NCBI GenBank assembly: GCA_951394045.1
Contig: CATOAN010000026.1
Coordinates: forward strand, 1-15,305
DNA: 15,305 nucleotides
Source: Nitzschia sp. DOCU1
Lineage: Eukaryota; Bacillariophyta; Bacillariophyceae; Bacillariales; Bacillariaceae
Direction of reading: 5' to 3'
Shown piece after piece: positions 1 through 8,376 of this stretch (positions are counted from its first letter, which is position 1; each line of letters opens with the position of its first letter). The translations under genes and the position numbers were made by a program. The notes below the pieces were generated by a model. The model did no database searches, had not been told where the DNA came from, and saw only the letters and a list, made by a program, of their open reading frames with translations.

Positions 1-644
1 AGCCCGCGACTTGACGCAATCGATCACCGATAGCTGTTTTAACAACATACCTCTGTTGAACGAAAGCCCTGATCGATTCCTGTCAAACGACGGCGTGGTC
101 CATCATGGTCAAAACGAGATGAACGCCGCCTAGGCATTGGCGATAGGCTGGTACTAGGGCTACAGAAGCTGTTCGTACAGATTTATCTTTTGCTAGGAAC
201 TCGTAAACCAAAAAGGTCCGATTAGTCATAACAGCAAAGCTAAATTTATAAGAGCATTTTGAAACAGACTCCGTAGCGATCGGAAATTCTTCTCTTATGA
301 TGCTCTTATGATTCTCTTATCCCGTCGGAAGCGTGGGAAGCGTCGGAAGCGTTGGATGACTTGAGATGTTGGGGTTCGCTATCTCTCACTGTGGCGACTG
401 GGCAAGCGGAACGACAAACCACGCATCCGACGCGTGCGACGCGAAGTCCTCCCCCGCCCCTGCCCGACTCCTCTTGCTAGAAGGAGTATGAGGGAATAAG
501 GAAAGTTGATGGTGGTGTTATTTTCTTCCACTATATTGTGCATATGGAATAGGCGTGAGGCACGTAGTACGTTCCAGCTTGATTGAGGCCCAGAAGATAC
601 TTTTGCATTTTTTTGTAAACGTTGATACTGCTAGAGGAGTTCTC
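1..644. other. Upstream intergenic region, no gene seen
   Basis: No ORF with coding character is visible on either strand. The region presumably contains the promoter and 5' UTR of the ATPase gene that starts at 645. Apart from the minisatellites at 291-350 I see no recognisable element. The ATPase reading frame is open from 510 but has no ATG before 645, and a stop (TGA) lies at 507-509. Confidence 0.5.
291..350. repeat. Two adjacent minisatellites upstream of the ATPase gene
   Basis: Positions 291-323 hold three copies of an 11-bp unit (tctcttatgat, gctcttatgat, then a diverged tctcttatccc). They abut three copies of a 9-bp unit at 324-350 (gtcggaagc, gtgggaagc, gtcggaagc). The inverted complement of the first unit's core, taagagcat, lies at 249-257. 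The arrays sit about 300 bp before the ATPase start codon. A regulatory role is possible but nothing in the sequence demonstrates one. Confidence 0.75.
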
Positions 645-3600
645 ATGTCGTCCTCGTCGGAAAGGCTTTCGCTGGGAAGCTTGGGCGATGATAGTGAGGA
701 ACTTTCATCCTTGGATCGCGACGAAAGCTTCTACAAGAAAATAGGGATATCGTTAGGCGGGAGCAGTGGGACACGTACAACCGGACGTTTGTCATCCTTT
801 TCTGCTCTACCGCCTCAGAAACGCAAAAGCAATGATTTGTCAAGCTTGACCATTGATAAGTTGAAATTTGATTCGGTGGATATTCATGGGAGGGAACAGG
901 AGATTATCGACCTCAAGAACCAGCTCGAGTCACTCGTTGACTCGACGACGCAACGGCGCTTAACGCTCGTTTCTGGGGCTAGCGGGAGCGGAAAGAGTGA
1001 ACTTGTAGCGACGCTCCAACCTCGAGTAATCCGGCATAAAGGGATTTATGTAAGGGGTAAATTCGATTTGAATATGAGAAGTGAGCCCTATTCAGGGATT
1101 GCGAGCGCGGGTGCCGAGATTTGTGGGGAAATTCTCAAACTCCGAGACGACAACCGCAATCTGTTCCAAGCAATTTGCGACGATATGAGGGCTACGTTGG
1201 GCTCGGAGGTTTCTTTGCTAGCCGAAGTCATCCCTGATATTGGGGACGTGATTGGGTCTGGTATGACTGCGAACGATGAATCAGCCACGTCGTCGCGAAA
1301 GGCTTCCTCCGTTGAGGCCAAGAATCGGATTCAATTCACTTTCTTGCGGTTCTTGCGAGTTGTGTCAAAACAATTATCCCCGCTGCTCATAGTGCTAGAC
1401 GATCTTCAGTGGGCAGATAGCTCCTCTTTGGATCTTTTGGAGGTTCTAATGCTAGATCGGCAGAATCCGAAGTTCATGGTCATCGGTATATATCGATCCA
1501 ACGAGGTAGACGAGACCCATATCTTCTACAAGTGCTTACGTGAGCTTGAGACCAAAAGCCAGGACGGGGACTTTATTCTGAGTCGTCTTGAAATCAACGA
1601 CTTGGATATTGAGGCTGTCCATGAAATCATCCAAGATGTGCTCAGTTGTCAAGGGGACTCACGTACGTTAGTTTTGGCGCAGATATGTCTTGACAAGACG
1701 AATGGGAACCCCTTTTTCCTTCTGCACTATTTGGCCATGCTGTATAACAAGAAACTTTTACAATTCAACTTTGGTACCTTCTCCTGGATATGGAACGAGG
1801 AGGAAATTGAATCAAGCACTCAAGCTAGCGACAATGTCGTAGATTTACTGAAACGGAAAATGCTGGGTCTCCCGGCCGAACTTTTGAAGATGCTCAAGCT
1901 AGCTTCTTGTCTTGGCTCTACATTCGAGGTTGACACTTTGCGACTTTTATGGAGCAAGTCTGATATTCTTGACGGTCGGTCAGCGGACGATTCGATGTTC
2001 ATTGGTGGTTTGGAACAGCTGGAAGCAGAAGGTCTTATTGTCAAGGGCTCCGTCTTACCACCACGTCGGAGATGGAGTCATGATAAGATACACGAAGCCG
2101 CAATTGAGCTTATTCCGAAAGACGAACGGGGTGACTGGAAACGTCAGGTCGGAGAAATCTTGGTATCAGAGTTGAGCGAGGAGGGGTTGGATACGGCAAT
2201 TTTCGTTGTGGTGAACCTTTTGAATGATTCTCCACCAACAGAAGGCGACTTCGCAGGACGGTTGAGGCATGCGCAATTAAATTTTGATTCTAGCCGAAAG
2301 GCGATCAAAGTTTCGGCGTTTGAGAGCGCCTCCAAATACGTGGCGATTGCCATCGAACTGCTACCTAGTGACCACTGGAAGCAGCACTACGCGCTGAGCT
2401 TGAAGCTCTATTCTATCGGGGCCAAGGCCGAGGGCTTTCTGGGCAACGTAGAGACGATGGAGCGGTATTGTAAAGAAGTTTTGTCGCAAGAAGACCAACC
2501 TCTCGAGGACAAGTTAGATGTTTATCTCACTTGGATTGACAGCGTTTTCAATCTTGGGAAGGTGCAAGAGGCTGCTGACCTAGCCTTGGAAGTCCTCGCA
2601 AAGTTCAACTGTCGGTTTCCGAAGAATTCGGCTATCGTGGCTCTGGGAGTAGTTCGGAATATCATTGGCGTCAAGGTTACATTGAAATCGCGCGATCCGA
2701 CAAAGCTCAATCGCATGAAAGATCCAACCAGGGCTGAGTTAATGAAATTGCTTGATAAGCTCGCTACCTGTTTCTACATGTTGAAAGATGATCGATTGCC
2801 ACTGGTAGTCTTTCGTACAATGAACTGGACCATGAAATATGGTGTCTGCGAGTACTCTGCTGCCGCGTTTGCCACAACTGGCATGATTCTAACTGGCATC
2901 TTAGATGATATTCAAGGGGGCGCAAAATACGGTCAACATGCTCTTGATATTTTGCGGAGCTCTGGTTCTAACTTGATTGCATCGCGAGCAATGTTTTGCG
3001 TCCATTCCTTTCTGTTTCCTTGGACACAACCCTTCCGGAGCCAGACCAAGCCTCTACTACAAGCATACGATGTGGGCCTACAAACAGGGTACGTGTGTGG
3101 ACGACGGTTGATTTTAATTTTTTGTGTCGAGCTCGTTTCGCTTACAAAATTTTCGACTCACCCTCATTTTTAGTGACACGGAAAGTGCAATTTGGGCCAT
3201 TTTTCACTACATTTTACTCCAATTCTTGTCTGGAAGTCCTTTACACATGTTGGAGGCCGATATTACGTCATATACTAAACAAATGAAGGATTTGAAGCGT
3301 GAGCAGGCTATCAAGAGCGCGAAGTCGATGCGCCAAATGTTTCTGAATCTGATGGGTCTAGATAATGCCGAAGATCCAACACAGTTTTTTGGGCAGGCGC
3401 TCAGCGAAGACGACCTTGCGAGGGCCCGCGTGGATAATTTTTGGAATGCCGCCGTCGTAGTGTTTCAAGGGACCCTATGCACTTACTTTGGTGAACATGC
3501 TTGGCAAGTGGACAGCATGGTCAAGTATGGGCACGATTTTGAAGCGAAATCCCATGTGGCCTCTCCCCAAATCATTTCTGATGCTTATTTGAAAGGCATC

Positions 3601-4032
3601 TCTTGTTTTGCGGTCGCCCGGCAGACGGGGAAGAGAAAGTACGCCAGATTGGGTAAGATTTGCCGAGCAAAACTCAAGAGTTGGCAGGAAAAAGGCAACC
3701 CGAACGTCAAGCACCAAGAGTCCCTGTTGGAAGCCGAATTTCTTGCCTTCACAGGGCGCAAATATTTAGCGAGTAAGCAGTATGAAGTCGCCATTCTCCT
3801 CGCTGCCAGGGGAGGCTACCAACATGACGCTGGTCTTGCTAGCGAACGCATGGCTGCATTTCAGATCGAGGTTATGAAAGATCTCGAGGAGGGCAAGTAC
3901 CGACTTCGTGAAGCCATGAAATACTACAGCAGCTGGGGAGCCAACGCCAAAGTAGAGCACTTGGAGAAGAAGTATCCCGAGTTGTTAACCCCGCAGCAAC
4001 CCTTCGAAGTCATCGCCGTCACCCCACGATGA
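645..4032 (+). CDS. STAND/AAA_16-type ATPase with C-terminal helical (TPR-like) region, two exons
   Basis: The CDS joins 645-3088 and 3174-4032 and gives 1100 aa. The start is the first in-frame ATG after an upstream stop. Residues 1-75 are Ser-rich and probably disordered. A GRE motif at 82-84 opens an AAA_16-like P-loop domain, with Walker A GASGSGKS at 111-118 (Lys117) and Walker B LLIVLDD at 247-253, followed by LQWAD, typical of STAND/AAA_16 ATPases. Residues from about 500 to 1090 are helical repeats without enzyme motifs. The end (YYSSWGANAKVEHLEKKYP) matches the segment that in bacterial and cyanobacterial multidomain proteins joins the ATPase/TPR part to GAF and histidine-kinase domains. 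Here the protein simply stops, and no Ser/Thr kinase precedes the ATPase. A signalling or scaffold ATPase is likely; the ligand is unknown. It converges on the phosphatase gene, 128 bp away. Confidence 0.85.
3089..3173 (+). other. Intron (85 nt, phase 2) in the ATPase gene
   Basis: The donor is GTACGT at 3089 and the acceptor TTTTTAG ends at 3173 after a pyrimidine-rich stretch. Splicing joins two long frames that otherwise each end or begin in non-homologous sequence. The junction codon is GGT (Gly815), giving ...VGLQTG-DTESAIW..., which fits the helical-repeat pattern on both sides. Confidence 0.88.
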
Positions 4033-4160
4033 AATTCAGTAGTGAGGCATTACTCTTGGCGCCAGTTGACTGCTGCTTGCCTTCTTCTTGCTGGATGTGG
4101 CAGCAGAAATGGAATTACATCCTCTTGATTGCGGCCTCTGACAGATGGATATGAGAGCTA

Positions 4161-5271
4161 TCATAGCAAAGGAAGGTGCCGAGTTTCATTTATGCGTGTC
4201 ACATGACACAGTGGAACCTCCAAATCAACATCTTCAAGATTCAAACCACTAAAGAGCTTTGATTTCTTTCCCAGTCGCTTCGTCCCCAGAGAACGAGGTA
4301 CATCAATCACAGAGACTCCTCCATTGACTACGCTCAAGGAGGCGGCTTCGAAAAGTGGGATATCTAGAACCATCGCCAAAAGTATTCGCAGGAAAGTTGA
4401 ATGCGTCACTGCAACACACGAAGAGCTCTTTGACATGGCAGCAGCCGATGCTAGTTCGGTAATCGAAGCGATAGCCCTTTGCATTACCTGCCGGTAGCAA
4501 TGTTGGTTAGGAGTTTCCACGATTAAATGTCCAATGAAACTATGCATCTGATGTGTTGGTACATATACTTACTTCTCTCCCGCTGTCGCCGCCTTCCTGT
4601 GGTCGAAAATCAATGTTGCCCGTCGCCCAGGCTGCGTACGTTGCTTGCATACCAGCTTTGGCTAGTGCGACCGGCTGGCCTTCGGCAACTGGACCAAAAT
4701 CAACCTCCGCCAAAGAATTTAGTTTTGTCACTTTAATCTTTGGGTTCACTTCAGCAGCCGCTATCTCTGCCGTCATTTTTGCTCGCTGTAGGTTCGAACA
4801 AAAGAACAAAGCTGGCGATGGCTTGACTCGGCCAATAGCTTTTCCCAAAGTGTGCGCCTGCTCTTGTCCATTTTCGTTGATCGGAGGGTCCACTCGTGCT
4901 CCCTGAACTTTCCGCAAGCGGTTGTTTTCGGTCTGCCCATGACGGCAAAGAAAAATTCTGACGCAACCATCGGTCACTGGGGGGAGATCTGCAAGCGAAT
5001 TGAGGTTGACGGTTGCCTCCATAGCAGCCGCGGCAATCGGAGGTCGCTGAAAAAGAAGGAACGTCGAAGCCAAATAACGCCGGCGATCCCAAGATCCCAA
5101 ACTACGATCGTCGTCGTCGTCGTCGTCGATTTCGGCATTGCCGAGTCCAAGTGCCAACGAAACGCATTGCTGGCTTTGGCCGTTCGTTGTGACCACAAAC
5201 GCGTGAGACTGTCTGTAGAAGAAAATATGGAGCACAAGCAGTAGAGCACATAGAAAGCGCATTTGGTTCAT
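4161..5271 (-). CDS. Histidine phosphatase superfamily (phosphoglycerate mutase-like) protein with multi-part plastid presequence
   Basis: The CDS is complement(join(4161-4487, 4573-5271)), 341 aa. The catalytic motif RHGQTEN is at 110-116 (His111, the phospho-acceptor). Further family residues are Arg163 in SNLQRAKMTA, the likely acid Glu189, and the second catalytic His262 in VTHSTFLR. The C-terminal RINETRHL is also typical. Residues 1-24 form a signal peptide ending SHA, with Phe25 next, the heterokont plastid motif. A run of seven Asp follows at 49-55. Then come RRR (63-65), a hydrophobic stretch (66-74) and AAAA (80-83), resembling a Tat-type thylakoid-lumen signal. The enzyme is therefore probably plastid-targeted and perhaps lumenal. 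The substrate is not evident; family members act on phosphosugars, phosphoglycerate or proteins. Start at 5271; Met4 is an alternative. Confidence 0.9.
4488..4572 (-). other. Intron (85 nt, phase 0) in the histidine phosphatase gene
   Basis: On the minus strand the donor is GTAAGT beginning at 4572, after codon Glu233. The acceptor is GGCAG ending at 4488. The junction reads GGDSGRE-VMQRAIASITELA, which restores the helix expected between the two catalytic histidine motifs. Nearer AG acceptors would leave introns of only 25-33 nt and insert unrelated residues. Confidence 0.87.
5108..5128. repeat. (TCG)7 trinucleotide repeat
   Basis: Seven perfect TCG units lie inside the phosphatase gene. 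Read on the minus strand they encode part of the seven-Asp run at residues 49-55, between the plastid presequence motif and the Tat-like segment. Length polymorphism would be in frame. An acidic run is unusual inside a transit peptide, which is normally poor in acidic residues. Confidence 0.9.
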
Positions 5272-5632
5272 ACTGAGAGTTTCGTTGAATCAACCACAAC
5301 GACAAACATGGTCATGGCTGATTATCAGCCGAAAGCAAGCTTTTGCGAAAAAGTAGAGAAACGCACTCCATCGAACCTCGGAGGGAGAAACGTCATCCAA
5401 GAAATCAAATAAGCACGTCTCGAATCTTTTCGATACTAAAATTCAACGGTGTGAAAGGTATGTAGGAAATGTACCATATCTCATGTATCAAAATTATGAA
5501 TTCGTTTGCCTATTTTTGCCTTTCAAGTGTTTTTGGCAGCGAGCCGAAAAGAAAAGCCTTCGTTGTTTTGCAACGCGGAGCGACAATCTTGAAAAGAGGC
5601 TCAATAAATACTGGTAAGTCCCTCATTGCATT
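5272..5632. other. Intergenic region between the phosphatase and PTGES2-like genes
   Basis: This stretch lies upstream of the phosphatase start and downstream of the PTGES2-like stop, and both genes are on the minus strand. It presumably carries the phosphatase promoter. I see no ORF with coding character and no clear regulatory motif. Confidence 0.4.
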
Positions 5633-6371
5633 TCAAGACAGAAGTGAATGGGACAAGATCACCAAATGTCGCGCGCAAGACTCCGTGCTTTTTGAAAACC
5701 GCGGCAACCGATGGCGTGTGCAATATTCGGAAGGCGAGAAAACCAAGCAGTTCGAAGACGAAAAACCGAAGCATATTGGCGAATCTACGACCGCAAGGCC
5801 TTGCAGCCCACGCAACACCCCATAAATGGTCAAATCGCCCAAGTGAGGAAAATCCTTGCCCAAGAATGGATGCGTATCCTCAAGTGCGGCATGGAATTTG
5901 TCCAAAGCTTCCATCAAGGCGGCTCGTTCATCAGTAATATTGCGTTTTTCTACAGCAATAGGAAGAGAGAGACAGAAATGGCAAGACAGAGACAATAGGG
6001 CGACATTTTGCCACCGCATCTTTTACTTACTCTTGATTTTGGATGCTGCCATGTACATGGCAATGGATCCAAGCCATTGAATGGAATATCGCTGGACGAT
6101 TGAAAAGTGTTGATTGTGAACATAGTCAAAAGCCCGATACGACGATTGCAAAGTGTTGCACAAGTTTGGATACAATAGAGGCGCCAAGTCGTCGCGAGCA
6201 AAGTTGGTCCATTTCAGGGCTGATGCACTTGTAGAATCCACAGACATGTTCTTTGTGGCCAGCAAGTATTCCACAATGGCTTCTGAGCCATTGACTTGTT
6301 GATCCCGATCCATCAACAGAGGGACTTTGCGATAGATGAGCAATGCACGATGAGGATCGTCTTTGTTTTGT
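5633..6371 (-). CDS. Prostaglandin E synthase 2-like GST-fold protein, partial, C-terminus possibly frameshifted
   Basis: Two exons can be read, 6371-6031 and 5949-5633, joined across an 81-nt intron. The first carries the second half of a thioredoxin-like GST N-domain: YRKVPLL, with the cis-Pro after Val, and the glutathione-site NGSEAIVEYLL. The rest is the helical GST C-domain, with IAMYMAASKIKSK and HPFLG...HLGDLTIYGVLRGLQGL, a strong match to the PTGES2/mPGES-2 family. Three oddities appear. No ATG opens the first exon (an AG acceptor sits at 6373-6372). No CPxC thioredoxin half is seen upstream. After GLQGLAVV the frame no longer matches; the shifted frame contains TAWFSRLPNIAHAI, which resembles the family's WY-x-R-M ending and stops at 5659. 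Either exons lie elsewhere or the gene is decaying. The family is membrane-associated; the reaction in algae is unclear. Confidence 0.72.
5950..6030 (-). other. Intron (81 nt, phase 1) in the PTGES2-like gene
   Basis: On the minus strand the donor is GTAAGT beginning at 6030. The acceptor TTGCTGTAG ends at 5950 behind a strong pyrimidine tract. The junction joins ...SKIKSK to KRNITDERAALMEAL..., matching the continuous helical domain of PTGES2 relatives. Confidence 0.87.
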
Positions 6372-8376
6372 CTATTGTGTTGCGATCACATTTGGGTAAC
6401 AGGTTCTAAGGCTGAACCTTTCTGTCGTGATAAAACACCTCCCATTGTGACTAACAATTGCATGTTCAATATGAAGATGCTACAGTGTCGAATGAAGGGG
6501 AGTAGTAGAGATTTGGCATTTCGAGGTCCTTCGGTCGTGCCGGGACTCGACAGGATCCTTGAGGTTGCCCGTCTTTCGGCGACGTGGCCTTTGGTGTCAT
6601 TCGGCCTGCGCATCTGATTGGTTGTTGACTTTACCGCTCTTACTACGGATGACGTGAGTGTGAATTCAATTACTACGTCCTACGTGGTATCTACGTTGAT
6701 TTGCTGGTTTCTCTTTCGGGTATGCTTGTTGTTGCTGCTTTTGTGCGGTTCACAAGCTGTTGTAACGTCAATAGCAATTGGTTATCTTTAAGGTTTTTTG
6801 AGTTCGTTTTACTATTCTCTACCATATTATCTACCGCACAAACCGCAGTCGTCTATGTCGGAGGGGTTCGCAAACTGCGCACAAGCATTTGTTCGAGTCC
6901 AAGTCGTTGAGAAGTCGAGAATCAAGAAGACGACGCATGTTGACCAACCGGATATAGCCAACAGCTACCATTCTCTAGCTAGCTACTATAACTGTTTCTT
7001 GACATGGGTACTGTTCCACTCTATACTGTACACAATAAAGTACTGTGCTGTATGTTCTAGCTCCTGGTAGTCGAATGTGCGGCAACGTACCGATGGACTT
7101 AATTTTAGTACTTACTAGTAGTGCACAAATGTGTGGTCGACCCTTTTACTACTAGTTAACAAGTCTAGAATCTACTACAATGACAATTCTTGCACTGGAA
7201 TAGCAGAAGTACGAGCAGGACCAGCTTTGAACTCAGGCATGGAGGGATTCTCTGATTCTTGTTGAGTACATGTAGATGTTGCTGCTGTACTAACACGGTC
7301 GCCCCCAAGTCCAGCCCCAAGTCCAGCGACACCTGATGATAATTGTCGCAGTAGGCAACATCATTGTGGAAGCCTTGCCCTTAATATTGGGTCGTCGTCA
7401 CCGTTGTTTTTTCACCTCTTCTTGCACGCTGCTGCCAAGCTTCTTTTTCAGCCTCTCTCGTCGCTCTGGCTCTTCCAATTTTTGTTGAAAGGACTTGGCT
7501 GCAACAACTCTTCTTTTCTTGCTTGGGTCCTTGTTCTTCTTTTCTTTGGGTCAAAATGAATCATTGGCATCGCAGTCGTACCGGCCAAGGCATTTGGGTT
7601 TGTTACCTCAAGCTCACTGGCAGGTTGTTGTTTGCTGCTGGAGGGGGGCGCCTTTTTTGCATCTTTTTGGCATGCAACTCGTTTGGCAAATCCAAAAATG
7701 ACAAGGCTTATAATCCCATCGTGCCAATGCATGCATTCTATCTGCTGTCGAAGTAAAGTGTGACAGGAATCCGGCATTGGCACATGGGCCCAGGTGCATT
7801 GGTGTTGTTATTGTTGTTTGCTTCACGAGCGTTTTCATGTAGAAATTTGTTAATACCGCCTGCATGACTTGTGTGAGTAGACGGTGCATGACGGTATGAT
7901 TGGGCATGAAATCGCATGCCACGTGGGCTCGGAAGGAGGGTCCTTAGAGTAGCCAAAATGCCCTCAAAATGTCTACTTTTTTGGCGACATCGCGGTAGAA
8001 TCTACGTATGGGATACGGTGCAAATTCTACAAACTACGACGACCGTATTGGGGTTGCTACATACGGGGAAGGGGGATTCTGGTAGATAATAACTACTTCG
8101 GTAGAAATTTGAACATTACGGTACTGTAGCCCGAACGGTAGCCAGTATGATAGCAGAACGTCGATTGTTCCATACGAATATGCAGTAAGATCAGGCGTAG
8201 ATAGAGCGCTCGTTATTAGCCATGAAGTATTCTATACACTTTTTCAGATGCGCATTTGGTCTTGGAAAGGCAACGTCGGCGCCGATTTTTGCTCATTGTG
8301 ACTTCTTGCTGCCCCAAGGTGTCGGCACTTGTGTGTTTGCTTTTCGAATGATACGTAGATGCACGAAATTTCAAAG
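6372..8376. other. 2-kb region without a supported gene
   Basis: Between the PTGES2-like and GrxB-like genes no ORF carries a recognisable domain. The region is rich in short gtaga/tctac motifs, including the inverted repeat GTAGA-A-TCTAC at 7995-8005. It holds a frame-broken coding-like patch at about 7398-7956. Any first exon or promoter of the PTGES2-like gene should lie here, but I found no CPFC-type motif on the minus strand. It may be old transposon debris. Confidence 0.45.
7398..7956 (-). pseudogene. Possible degraded coding sequence, family not recognised
   Basis: Three overlapping minus-strand frames give stretches of about 50-100 codons that look protein-like but are broken by stops and frame changes. 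One has a Cys/His-rich run (CHFWICQTSCMPKRCKKG) near 7614-7680. Another, at 7551-7398, is Lys/Glu-rich and ends KLGSSVQEEVKKQR before a TGA. No frame has a convincing start. An old transposon remnant is possible; chance ORFs are an equally fair reading. Confidence 0.2.

Noticed and set aside
4553..5244. Plus-strand ORFs of 117-130 codons opposite the histidine phosphatase
   Set aside because: They are antisense shadows of a well-supported conserved gene.
6386..6613. 75-codon minus-strand ORF with ATG as the N-terminus of the PTGES2-like protein
   Set aside because: It has no CxxC or thioredoxin-like pattern, and no good donor joins it to 6371. It looks like a chance ORF.
6886..6905. tRNA-like T-loop sequence (gttcgagtcc)
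   Set aside because: No matching acceptor, D or anticodon stems could be found around it.
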